A stretch of 64,000 nucleotides of DNA. Source: Trichoplax adhaerens. Lineage: Eukaryota > Placozoa > Uniplacotomia > Trichoplacea > Trichoplacidae. A program made the position numbers and the translations under genes. The stretch covers positions 4,360,008 through 4,424,007 of the forward strand of contig NW_002060943.1 of NCBI RefSeq assembly GCF_000150275.1, in the 5' to 3' direction. Below are positions 1 through 12,456 of this stretch, piece after piece; positions within the stretch are counted from its first letter, which is position 1; each line of letters opens with the position of its first letter. The notes beneath the pieces were generated by a model. It was given only the letters and a program-made list of their open reading frames with translations, had not been told where the DNA came from and did not search any database.

Positions 1-2997
1 ATCGTATGGCATTTTATGACACCTTGTATCCTGTGGAATCTTGGAATATACTAGTATACTGTAGGTTACAATTATCAACATTCTCTATAAGGAATGGAGA
101 AAAATGAACAATCACTATAAAAAAAGAATCCAGAAAATAGATCATCAGACAATACTGTAATTTCTTGCTATAGTGATTGTTTTGCATATAGGTATTCAAT
201 TACATACTGTGTAGTAATTGGATTATGCCATTATGTTCTGAAATGTTGCTTTATTTTATTAATTAGACCATTTAAAACCATCGTCACCGCACATATTAGA
301 TGAGATTCATTACAATTTGGGTCAAAATTTTTATCATGCTAGAGAAGAAAGGATAAGCAATGAAAATTAAAAGTCTTATATACGCATGTAAACGCATTCA
401 CGGTATATCAGCACAAATACAAAAAATTAAACTTTCATAAGTAAATTTTTAAGGTTAATTCTGAATTCAGATAGAAAGTTGTTAGTGACGCATGTTAAGG
501 CTTATTATATAATTATGAACCGGAAAATGCAAATTATAATGACGTATATCGAACACTCATTGTACGTAAATCGAGAAATGAATAATTTCTTATGACGTAA
601 TACGAATTACTTAGGAGTAATAATGCATTAATTGTGGAAGATTGTACAATTCTTTCATGACGTCTAAGGAAATATTGCATAAAAGTATTGTGCAGAAGAT
701 ATCGCTAATAAATGGAATAGTATTCAGCCGAAGAGTAGTATACCCTTTATATGTAGAGGAGCTATTAAGAATTAAAAAAAACAATTTATTATTTATGATA
801 GAGGAAATAACGCACATTGTGGCATAATGTATTATAGATTTGATTGTATACGTGATAATAGCATGGGAATGATCATCACTGATTGTTTTCGATTCTGATA
901 CTATTTCTTGCTAATCAGCTTCATTCCTGGTTTGATGTTTAGCTGTAAGCAATCAACAATTATGATTAACTTGTCATATATTTATTTTAGGTAATATTTC
1001 TCACTGATTAATTCTTATATCACGGCCCAAGCCGGTAATACGGCCTTAAATGCCACTAATATAATATCCTACAATATTGTGATCGAGAAAATTGATAAGT
1101 GCTTAACTGTCGCCAAAATGCATTTGTATTCTTGTGACAAATATATACCTGAAATATTTCTGGGTTTTCTTCTATCTCGAATTATTATCAAGACCAGCTT
1201 TCCGTGATAACTAGAAACTTATTCCTTAAGATTTGTGACATAACCAATATAGCCTCATCCTTATGCGTTGATGATAAATTTATGAACTCTTTCTATTATA
1301 AAAGTAACTCGCCTTTATACCTTCTATCTATATTTACGAGCAGCTACAGAGTATACATACATGAAAATTAATACTAATATACAATATTTCTATCGTATAT
1401 CTTTAGACCTAAATTTTTACTTCTTTTTAGAATACTTAAGAGCGCGTGTAGAACACGAGATCGGTCATTATCAGAACATGATCTGACCTTTGAGCTTTCT
1501 TATGAATTACTTATTTAACTAAGTTACTTGCCCTTACTGGAAAATGAATTGGTTTTGCTATCTATAACTCTAATGATGAGCTATCTGCTGTATAACGATC
1601 GATACAACGTATTTATACTTAATTGTGATCTTCAATAAAATGACATTAATATACTCCGGTGGATCGATTTTAGTGAGCAATAAGCAAACTTCATATCGGT
1701 TTGATGTTTTGGTGAAAAAAGTTGATATTATTGAACCCTAAGTGTTGATAAAGACTTTGCTCCCTTTGATTATTGACATAAATATATCAAAAGCATTACA
1801 AAAATTCTATACAGTATATGTCATTGATACATGAGGTGAAAGAGCAATGTTGTATTAGTGCTATCATCAAAGTTTATTAGAATTGAATACTTTATGGTTA
1901 ATTTTTTTATGTGATGGAATAGAAATTCTATATTCTTGCTATCATCATAGTCTTTTTGAATGGAACACTTAATGATCAATTTTTGTATCACGTATTGCTT
2001 AATGACATTGCTAACGATATCGTCAAGCGATAGAAGATTTTGGAATGGTTGTGAATTATTAGCAAAGATGTTTTGTGGTAGGAACTTTCTGCGCCGAAAT
2101 TCTAATTCCTGACTTAAAAACAATATCTGCAAATAAGGAAAATATAATTTTTCGACGTAAAAAGGGTGATTGCGCAATATGAGCATCAATATCTTAGTCG
2201 GCTACATGCTTAATGGCCTGTAATTAAGAGGAGAAATATCGAGTAAAATTGAAATTCATTTCTATTTATCTATAATTATAGAATTTTTATTTTATTAATA
2301 GCTGTCATGCTTTAATTAATGGTAACATTATTATTTCAAAGTCAGAGCAGGATTTATAAATAAGCATGAAAGTCATTTACATTAGTGCCACCTTACACCA
2401 TTTAAAATGGATTGGTAGTCAGTCCATTAGGACCGAAAAACAATCAATACACAGTATTGATAAAGGGTTAGAGTAGTTAAAATAGTACGGTATTCTACCG
2501 AATAGTTGAAATTTCCTTGTTGAAAACTACACAATATCATTATAGCCAATGTTTTGCAACATAGTCTACTTCAAAACCAATAATGAATAATCTTGTTCTA
2601 GCAAAATAATTGGATAGTTGCATCATAATTAATCTCTTCAAATTATAAACCATTACCAAATCAACAATATACCATCCATCTATCATTCGCAAACAAGATT
2701 ATTTGGTCAAAAGTAGTTACATTATGCTTACATTTATCAATACAACAAGAGTAAGTTATGATGAAATATGCTAAAGTACAAATCTAACCAACATCAGCAC
2801 CATAAATGATCGATGGGCTTGTGATGAACAAAGTGATTAGTAAGGATAGTTCTAAACGATTGCGTTTCATTTTTCATTGAAGCAATGTCCAATTTTCAGT
2901 AAAATAGGGCTGTTTTAGTTCAAAATGAGCTAAGTGAAATGAAGACACTGTGTTCACCTTGTCCCCAAGTTTCAGCTACAAAAAAGGTTAATTTTCT
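1..2997. other. Gene-free flank downstream of the homeobox gene
   Basis: I found no exon chain or recognisable domain here on either strand. Stop codons are dense in all frames. The longest open frame (1821-2189, minus) owes its length to a local tandem duplication listed separately. The last few hundred bases would be the 3' untranslated region of the minus-strand homeobox gene, whose stop codon is at 2998-3000. Confidence 0.5.
1860..2010. repeat. Two-unit diverged tandem duplication, offset 78 bp
   Basis: Two adjacent units both begin gctatcatcawagt, near 1860 and 1938, and continue with similar sequence (gaattgaatac versus gaatggaacac, then tggttaattttt versus tgatcaattttt). The 78 bp offset is a multiple of three, so the overlapping minus-strand open frame (1821-2189) carries a repeated peptide (KxSIxxxYDDSKN, then KYSILINFDDSTN). 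That frame resembles nothing I know, and I treat it as a by-product of the duplication. Confidence 0.55.
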
Positions 2998-5660
2998 TTA
3001 ATCTTTATGCTGATCAATATTTTGAATTTTTTCTGGTATGGTAACTAACCATCGATTATCTTGAAGGGCGTTTTTCGATGGTGAATTAGGAGTATAAGTT
3101 AAATACATTGGATTAGCTGTAGGAGTTACTGTTTCATTGCTATTCACATTCTTCTTGCTATCTGGCGAAGTTTCATATTGATTTGTTAAGACAGTAATAC
3201 TGCTAGAGGTTCTTGCTCTTTTTTCTCGAGCTCGACGATTCTATAGATAATTATTAAAATTTTATCAGGTCGATTCTATAATTCATATAAACGTATAACA
3301 TGATGACTACCATTTTTAATTACGGCAAAAACTATGGTAAAAGAAATTAATATTCATTTACTTTAAATTAAAATTGACTTTACTAGATTTAACTATGTTT
3401 GCTCTGCACCTGGATCTATTATGACAAGACTAACCTGAAACCAATTTTTAACACGATGTTCCTTTAAATCTAATTTCCTACAAAGATTTTCAATATCGCG
3501 AGGTGATAGGTATTGTTGTTGTTGAAAAACATCTTCCATTAAATTTAACTGATCCTTTGAAAATGGAATGCGTGGACAGCGACTAATTCTTCTCTTCTTT
3601 TGAGTGCAGTCTATATGATTTTAATCAAGGTAGAAAATAAAGAGTTAATAGGAAGAAGAGGCATCGTTAGTAAACAAATCAATTTAGGCTGTTCAGTTTC
3701 TTTGTTACATTAATGGCTAAGTGATAACTAAGCAAAATATTCAGTTAGATTAAAATCTATTGCAGTATTTATAACCCATTAAATTAGTGATGAGAACTGT
3801 ATTTCTTGATCAATCATTTTATATATTCAATATTCAACTAGAAACTATTTTCTTGGACGGTAAGCGTTGGTGAGCTAGCTTAAATTCCGCCAAAAAGTAA
3901 TACTAATAAGGGTTATCTGATGATATTGTACAGAGATTGCAAATATTTGAAATATGGTATGATTAATTTTAACTTTCAGTTAGCACTATTATTTGGGTAC
4001 TTAGGAATTGGAACATATACTGTATCTAAGTAAGTAATTAACTAATAAAAATAACTTGATGTAGCAATAGCATAATCTTTTATGCGTAAATAAATATATG
4101 TGTTGGATAGATTATGCGTTTGATATCATACAGAATGAAGTATACAGTATTGTGTTTATTTCATAATGAAAGTATTTATATCAATGTAATGAAAATATTT
4201 CTGGTTGGAAAGAAATCAAAAGTTAAAGCCGCTTCCATAAGGATATGAGTCTTACAGTGATTAGTTATAGACAAAGATGATTAGTGGCAGGACTTTGGTA
4301 CGTATCTTTAAGATCAAATAGATTCTTATAAAAGTCCGAACATGCTTTTGCGTTAGCTTTGGATTATTTTATTATATGATAATTTAAGACAATGGGGGGT
4401 ACTGCAAAACATATTCTATCTTATGTGTATAATAGCTTTGACAGACTCTGAATACATTGTTCCATTAAATATGGGGGCAAAGCTAGACGTGTATGATAGC
4501 ATTGAGATCTTGCTTTAGACGTTATGTCTATAGCGACACGCCAATAATTGCTATAGATCCCTATTAATAGTTATGTAATAACATTATTGAGTAACAAAAA
4601 CCTTTTAGAGACCTCAGCAGGATCAAATTATGATCAAGAAGAGCTCAAGTACAAATTTCTTTTATCTGTCAATACAGCAGTTATCTAAAATTGTCGCCGA
4701 ATTGCCAGACAGCTTTTAATATGTAAAGCTATTCACGTACCAATATAGAAATTAAAATAAAAGCTATAATTTTGGTATGCCATACATTTAATAACACCGT
4801 ATATCCCTCTTTTATTCGGTGAATGGATTGATTTTATTGAATGTAGCTGAATGATATCCTATATTGCAGTAGCCTTGAATAATGCACTACTAATCTGATA
4901 AATTGTTATGGAGCCCTTTGGACTAAATCTTTCGGGACTATTACATTACCACCTTTTCTATGATAGGATTATTCATTTATGATTGCGATAATGTTTGTTT
5001 TCTAGTCAATTAACGTATAGTTTTAGTATGAGCTAACCAAACGATATGATGTGAATGCTTTTACTAAATGTTTAAGTAACGAACTATGTATTAGAGCCTT
5101 CATTAAATCGATTTTTTACTGCTTTAATATATGTCATATATTCGATTGAAAGGAAATGCCGATAATATCATTAAATTATCGTAATGTAACTAAAGAGTTG
5201 ATAGTAATAGAAAAGGTTATCGGTGCCTAGAAGAAAAGAGCCTGGTGTAGTTAAACTTACTTTTTTGTCCGTCTTCATTAGAATTGTCATTTTTAACGGT
5301 TACTGGAGTAAAATGAGGATTTGTTTGCAACCAGTCTAGTCGTCCAAGACCAAAATAAGGTGCTGGATAAGTATAACGAAAGTCATTGGGGTTATAGCTA
5401 TTACGGTAATAAGCATAATTAGGATCTATAGCCATTGGTGCTACTGTCGAATTGGCAAAACCTAAAATACGATCGACGGAAAATGGCATCGTTGTTGGTG
5501 CTGTAAATTTGTTAGCAATAGGTTCTTTGCTAAAATCAGTTTGAAAATTTTTTTCATCCTTAGGCTTTTCCGTTAAAGTTGGGCAAGATTGGCCAAGGCG
5601 ATGGCATTTGGCATTGGATTTCTTATTATTCTTAACTTTTTCTCGCTTTGCAACTACCAT
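2998..5660 (-). CDS. Divergent homeodomain transcription factor with an eh1-like motif
   Basis: Three minus-strand exons join in phase: exon 1 5261-5660 (donor gtaagt), exon 2 3435-3610 (donor gttagt), exon 3 2998-3240 (stop TAA). They give 273 codons including stop, 272 aa. The start ATG at 5660 sits in a good context (aaaATGG). Residues 5-18 are basic. Residues 60-66 (FSVDRIL) resemble the Engrailed-homology-1 motif that recruits Groucho/TLE co-repressors in many ANTP/NK-class factors. The homeodomain spans about residues 143-202. It keeps F8, Q12, F20, L40, V45, W48, F49, N51 and R53, and has Q50 with ending WFQNRRAREKR, so sequence-specific DNA binding is likely. Helix 1 has M16 instead of the usual L, and the residues before F8 are unusual (SRCPRIP). 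I cannot place it in a named family; NK/ANTP-like is the best guess because of the eh1 motif. The intron between codons 50 and 51 of the homeodomain is unusual. Confidence 0.88.
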
Positions 5661-6220
5661 TTTTGAGACCTTGAGACAGGACAGAGATTTGAAAACTGAT
5701 GTAATTGATTGGTTGGGGACGATATATAGTGTTGCCCTATAGGGGTACTCTTCAAAACTTCAATCAATTATGCAAATACCTCTGATGTTTTATCAATTGT
5801 TAATAAATAAATAATGAACAATAGTCGGAAAGTTATGAACACTACGCTTTAAGTTCTTTCTATATTTTCAATCTTGTTATTTCATCAATAGAATCGCTTT
5901 TAAACAACTGGTGCTATTTAATCCCTTAGTTGACAATTGACTTGTTAATCTATCTTGACAAGGTTGTACAGTACAGATAAATAAAAAAGTTCAATTAAAA
6001 AATAACCGATTAAGTGAATGATATTGATTGATGAAATAAAAATTAAAAAAATCCTCCTACATCCATGTGGGCCGAAGGAAAGTCTTCACAAGGTTGCTAA
6101 GCCGATTTAATTAGATGCTCGTTAATTACAATCATTACCTTCTTTTCAAGATAACATCAGTCTAGCGTTATTATTTCATCTTGATTCAATTGAATTTATG
6201 TTGATCATCAAAATTGTTTC

Positions 6221-6244
6221 GTATTATCATCATCATCATCATCA
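6221..6244. repeat. (ATC)n microsatellite
   Basis: A run of about seven atc triplets lies upstream of the homeobox gene's start. Related tgatgatcat and attattattg tracts follow within 200 bp. It is simple sequence with no coding role seen. Confidence 0.7.
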
Positions 6245-9200
6245 CATCAATTTGTTTGCAAATAACAATACTAAATGCTAGTATGATGACTATGTTTCAA
6301 GTTGGTTTCAAGCCACATAGTAACGGAAGCGATGTCGAATATGCAAATTTTATACGGTAATTTTTGCCATATTCAGTAGTTAGTCATGATCATCATATTG
6401 ATGATCAATAATTATTATTGTTGTTATTGTTTTTGGCTGGGCTAATCCTTAAAGTCAATAATAATTTCATTACTTTGCACTAACCGACAAAGTGTACAAG
6501 GATCTCCACTACTATGTCAATATCATTTATTGCTATTGTAGCTTAGTGATCTAGATGTGTAAATACAGTACTATTAAACGGATAACGGTTAGAAGTCATA
6601 ATAGAAGCTATCAGCTTTAGCGTGATAATGTCATTTTCGTGGCTTTGGATAGAAAATTGACGTATTACAGCCTACAAGTTGAAACGACGATGTCTTGATG
6701 AAGTCGTTAATGAGTAATTTTATTTTGGTCTCAATTTCAGCCGATAGGATAGATGTAAAAGGAATTGAATGATTTTTATTGAACAGTGCATGAAAGACAA
6801 GAGCTTTGAAGAAAATAAAAACCGCTGTGATTAGATCTAGATACGCAACTTTTTATTGCTATAAATTAAATTTTTTTTGTTTAATATTACTTTGTTTCTT
6901 GTATTAGCTGATACCGCTACGTGAGTATAGTAATTTTTTTTATCTAATGAATAGATTACTTAAAAAAATGAGTAGTAGTTGTGAAAAGAGAGAATAAACT
7001 TATGGCGTTCTATGCGATAATCGTATCGCAACGGAAATTGTCGGTGTTGGAATTACTTCTTACTTTTTAATTAAATATCGACAATCTAAAGTTTTCTTTT
7101 TCTTTACAAGGTGCACTAAAATCCATTCGTCATTCAACAATTGAAATGGACCGATCATATGATCGAAAATTTCCCTGCTAGGACGTATCTTATTGTCGGC
7201 TATGAGGAGCTCATTTTAATTACTGTTATACGTCTATGACATCATCACGGCATTGGAAAATTTTGTATGAAGACAAGGATGATTAAGAAGGAAACTTGAT
7301 AGATGAAGGATAAGAAAGTGTGAGTAGAAGACATTGAAAACAAAGATATAATTGTTGATTACTGTGACAAGGATTTATAGTTCTGATAATATAATATATT
7401 TGAAGAGGTTGTTTCCACCCCTTAACTATGGTGCTAACAACTTTATTGCTTTACATAGAATTTGTTAGATAATGCCGCTTCTACTTTTCAAACAGTTGGT
7501 TTCAGGCTACAGAGAGATCTTTCTTTTGCAAACGTCATAGTATGTTTGACTTGTGTCAGGTTTGATCAGTAGCGATCACGATCGTGTATTGCTAGACTAA
7601 CGATAGATATTTACCTGAAAGGAATATATTAATTCGAATATTACAAGTTAGAAACAGTCGTACTGGATTGACTATGTACTTGATATTTCCTGGAAAAGTT
7701 AGTCGATATTGCAGTACTGTTCACCATTTGTTATCGATGGCCACATAATATCAACTTGTCATCAATATCAGCCTTAATGGCTCGATATGATAGAGCTGAG
7801 AGAAATAATAATAATACGCCGATCAGCATCAAAGCGTCTAGAATGATGTCTCTATTAAAAAATTTGATTAGAAATTACTGCTATATGATGAAATAAACCA
7901 ATTTACTCACTCCTATCACTCAGTCTGCGGCATCACAGCACGCCATGTCTTTTGAAACATTCTTCTCGCCATAGGTGTAGTTCTATTAAAATAGCAATTA
8001 GTATTGGCTAGTCAATGCTATTTTCCTGACTGCAGGGAGGATTAGCAGTCTCGAGTTATGCTATTTTATCTTTAAACTAAATTGTACACGCCTTAATCAA
8101 TATTTCCTTTATTTTGCCACCTAGCATTTACTCATCATATTAACTGATCAGTAACTTATTGTACTCAGCTATTTTTATGTACCCTGTGATACCTTATAAT
8201 TTATTTGAAAGGTAGCATTATTTATCATTGATAACAAGACAGATCAATTAATATAATTTATAGACAGCAATAATAACAATATCGTAATGACGTTAATGTG
8301 ATGATAATAAAATTGAATCAATAGATTTATAAAATCTTAATGTCTTAACGTACTTTATTGATGCTGATTTATAAATTACTTTATATATTGCAAGATGATA
8401 GTTTAACTAGATAAGGTAAGAAGCTTTTTCTATTATCTACTGAATCTAATGATGAAAAATTGAGTGGCATTGGTATGTAATCTGATAAAGTTTTATTCTC
8501 AATATTCAAAAGTTTGCTTACTATATCCGAATAGGATCATGCTTTAATAAATCATCAAGAATCTAGGCTTTAATAGTTTTTCTTGTCTTGTAACTTGTCC
8601 GTGAAATTTAAACCAATGGCTTAATCCTAAAACAAAGACTGCTTTTAGATTGAGTAATATGCGGTTACAATTAAATTTAATCTGTTAGTAGTAATAACAA
8701 GCTCCTATTAATAATGTACGTACAATAGTATATCTTCTTCCTAAAAGTAACTAAATCCATATATCGCAATGAATATTAGCGAAGTAATGCGCTAAATTTG
8801 AATTATTATGTGCAGGTAGCAGCTGATAACCTATATAATTTGTTGTGCGATATAGTGACTATTATTTTAACATAAAATGGATTGAATTAGTGTCGGCGTT
8901 AACCCGAGTTTATGATGAAATAAGAGTGTTAATTGTAGCTAATAAATCATTATCAAAGTCATATCTCTAATTGTAGGGTATGGACATATATTTCGCCTGG
9001 ATTTTCTTACAGGATAGTAGTAGCTTTAGGTAGTGCTTTTAGTCAAGCTAATCATCATAACTGTAATTAAATGTAATCTATTAAGACGGCATAAACCTTT
9101 ATAATATTTTAGAAGGCAAATGACTGACTGAGTCATAGACTATATTGTTGAAGGTAAGGACTTGAAAATCCGTACGCATTTCTTAGTTGTAGTTAATCTA

Positions 9201-11270
9201 AGAGGCAGTGAATCTACGCCACGCTCAGGCGAGTAATATGATTGAAGACAACTTGCAGAAAAAACTTTTCCTTTTATCCAGACTATCAACTTAATAATGG
9301 AGTAAAAAATTGTGGATTAATTGATACACTACATTTTAATTTTAACCTATGATGCCTTTCAAATAAAATACTATAGCATGAAAAGGTAACGACAAATATA
9401 ATATCTGCATGCACCCACTAGATAATGCTAGCTGTAGTCTATCACCGGTGTCTTTAAATGCACACTATTGAATTGCATTTTAATGCAATTATTAAATGCT
9501 TTGTTGAACGTTCCTTTATTGAAGCCTCTTACATTCATTCCTGTTAATGGTCTAATGACAAGTGGAGTTGAGACAGACTTTATGAAATTGACTTCGATCG
9601 ATACGGCCATACAGTATACCGGAGACATTGTGTAATTTTCTGCACGTAATATTTCCGGAGCTCAATATTATTGCTATCGTTAATTTAATATTAGTTTAAT
9701 TTATCCCATAACTATTGAATACAGCCGATAGTTAACTTTACGGTACTAATTTAACTTAATGTAAGAGGTCTGACGTATGTGTTATAGTTCAAGTTGGAGC
9801 GATGGCAATGATTTCTAGGTTCTTTTAATATGCATGTTTATTCAAAATTAGAGTGTCAACTAACAGAATCTGGCTTAAAATCATTTCGAAAATATCTAAG
9901 TATAAGGCTGAATATTGAAAATACGACGCTTATTCGTTTAGAAATCTCTAGCAGGTGTTGTCTTAGATTTATAATAATTTTCATAAATTCTTGTATCACT
10001 AGTAATTTGGCATCGCAACGTTAACAATTCTAATCATGGATATGGGATGAAGATGTATGCTGATGGATATTTTAATTAAATTATTCCTGGAACCTTAATA
10101 TTACATTTGACAAATAATTCTAGACTTTATCTCTTCGTAAGAAATATTATCTGTAATGGAACTATTTGCCTTATGCTATATGGCATATATTGAATTCATT
10201 GTTTTGCATTGTCATGGATTTAGGTTTAATTTTAAGTGTTAGCGATCGAAAGGTTGATCTTGATTTAAATAATAGTGACTTCACGGTAATGCTATATTTC
10301 AGAGAAATGGAAAGAGGATCCATTTCATCAGTTTGACGTTATGCTGTTATTTGCTGTTAGTGAGTTATTTATAGTGTAGATAGAACATTACGTTCTCAAA
10401 AATCTTAATACTGGGCGCTTAGATCAAAAGATCGCTTATGTTAACGATGAGATTGTTTATTTAATCTGGGAAAGGATCCTGTACTTTTGTGAATAATATT
10501 ATTTGATTATCATGGGTTTCTTAGCATAGTATTAATGGATGTCATAGCTGACGAATCCTTACGATAATCGATATACTCATCTCTACTAATTTATTGAATT
10601 AAGGTGTATCTATATTTGTGCATTTATGAATGATTCATGCACGGTAGAAATGCATCCTATTATAGCGTGATGTTTTGACTTGGAATTAATCCATACTAAT
10701 ACCAAACTTTGTCAGGCCATAGTACAGTACTCTAAGCACCGTCCTATGACGATCATTCATATTCTATTCTCATTCAGCAATTTAATATTAAAGATTGCGA
10801 GTCAATTTCTCTTCGTCAGCGATATGTATCAATAGCTATTACGAGGTAAATTGGCTTGATGCGGGAATCTACTAATATAAGCCAAAAGAATTTGTTTAAA
10901 GAAGATGATGCCTTCAGATTTTTATGTACACAGATCGGCTACTATCAATAAGTTAAATGCTTGAGTCAATAATTTAAGTCGGTTTGAGATCAAAAGACTG
11001 TTGATCTTGTGTCAACTTAACATGTTTGAGCACTTCAATTCTTGATGATTAGCTCTTACGTTGATCAATACTTGTATTCAACTTAGCACTAGATAGACAA
11101 GTAGAAAGGATACCGATAGCATAATAGATGACTGATTAAGTTATTAATTCACTTCAGGATCAAAGAAAATGATTATCTGCTATTGTTTCGTACCGGCACT
11201 TCTTTTATTTTATTAGCAAGTGGTTTTATTGGTTATACGTTAAAAAGCACTAATTATTACTCTAACTGTA

Positions 11271-11621
11271 TTGATGATGTTGTTATTGGAAGAGATAGTC
11301 CTTCGTGTATTGAAACTAGTAGTGAAAGATATTAAATTACAGGTATTACAATATAAGACTAGTATGCACGAATCAAATGATGATATCAAAATACCAGTCG
11401 GAAATCTTTATTTTCTGTATACTAGCGGAATCAGTTTAGGATCAAGATCGACAAATAAAATTCATTTAAAAGATTTAGGATTTGAAATTTTATTTCCTGC
11501 TGAAATTAATCGCGATAATTCTCGAATAACTTTCAGTTCCGCCGTTTTAATAAAACAGGAAATGTGCTTTAGTTTTTTCACTTTTCAAGCATTCAAAAAC
11601 ATACCAATCATTGGCGTGTAG
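11271..11621 (+). other. Open segment of 116 codons, possible decayed or orphan receptor exon
   Basis: This is one of the longest open frames outside the recognised genes. From about 11342 it is preceded by an acceptor-like attacag and then reads as a plausible extracellular sequence, with GISLGSRSTNKIHLKDLGF followed by PAEINRDNSRITFSS. The NSRITF stretch loosely recalls the GAIN region of adhesion receptors, but I cannot establish homology. Just upstream (11217-11330), in another frame after a strong acceptor (ttttattttattag), SGFIGYTL and two cysteines resemble an EGF-like module. No donor joins the two pieces. It could be a degraded receptor gene or chance. Confidence 0.2.
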
Positions 11622-12330
11622 ATTGGTCATCAATAAGAATACTGTAGTGTCTATCGAATAGCGGAAAGGCGCGTTGACTATATTGAACTACAAACCATAA
11701 AAGTAGTCTTAAAAATATAAAAATAAGGTTGTTCTTAGTGTATAATGAAATCTATATTCTCAATAGAAGTCATCTTAGATGATTTTATTAAATATAAATA
11801 CAGCTATAGAGCATAACTTTACATCTTATCTTTAAAGGGATGCAACGACAATCCTAGCCGAGATTATCATAAAATCATAAAAAATCACATTGTTTCTACG
11901 CTAGGTACTTCATGAGGTTAGTGAGACTATTCAGAAATTAGAATATTAATCTTGCGTGCTTGGTATTATGAAAGATAACCATTGTAAATCTTAATAAGTT
12001 TAAAAATGCAGTCATTATATGTCACATAGCTTAATCAGATATTTCCTTAGCATTGATCATGCAGGCTACAATCTGCCCGAGAAAGATTAACTTCGAATAA
12101 TATCAGTTGTGTAACATCCAAGTAATTTTTACCGTAAGTACGCATTTCCATACTGTTATTTTTAAAAAGGTTCTTATTAGATTCAAACTTTGCTGCTTTA
12201 ATTAATATAGTCGGGCAAATAACGATCAAATGAAATGTTGGGTGATATCTTTAGGATGTTATAAGATAACTTGATAACATAACTCTATCTTATGAATATG
12301 CTGTAATAAATTAATTCGCTATATTTATAT

Positions 12331-12456
12331 ATGTTGCTGCCTCTTTGGCTTGGTATTCTTGCCTTCGTACTTTTAATAGCAAGTATGTGTGTAAAAACAG
12401 CTGCTACGATCAGTACTGGTATAATTGATTTTAATAAAGGAGTAGCTAAGGATTAA
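12331..12456 (+). CDS. Possible 41-residue hydrophobic small protein or signal-peptide exon
   Basis: An ATG opens a 41-codon frame ending TAA. It starts with a strongly hydrophobic stretch (MLLPLWLGILAFVLLIAS) of the length of a signal peptide or single membrane helix. A short polar tail (KTAATISTGIIDFNKG) follows. The local bases are less AT-biased than the surroundings. There is no homology I recognise and no clear donor to a second exon, so this may be chance. If real, it is a membrane-inserted or secreted micropeptide. Confidence 0.2.
   Translation: MLLPLWLGILAFVLLIASMCVKTAATISTGIIDFNKGVAKD

Noticed and set aside
1821-2189. 122-codon minus-strand ORF
   Set aside because: Internal repetition comes from a DNA tandem duplication; there is no homology, and it begins in ordinary intergenic sequence.
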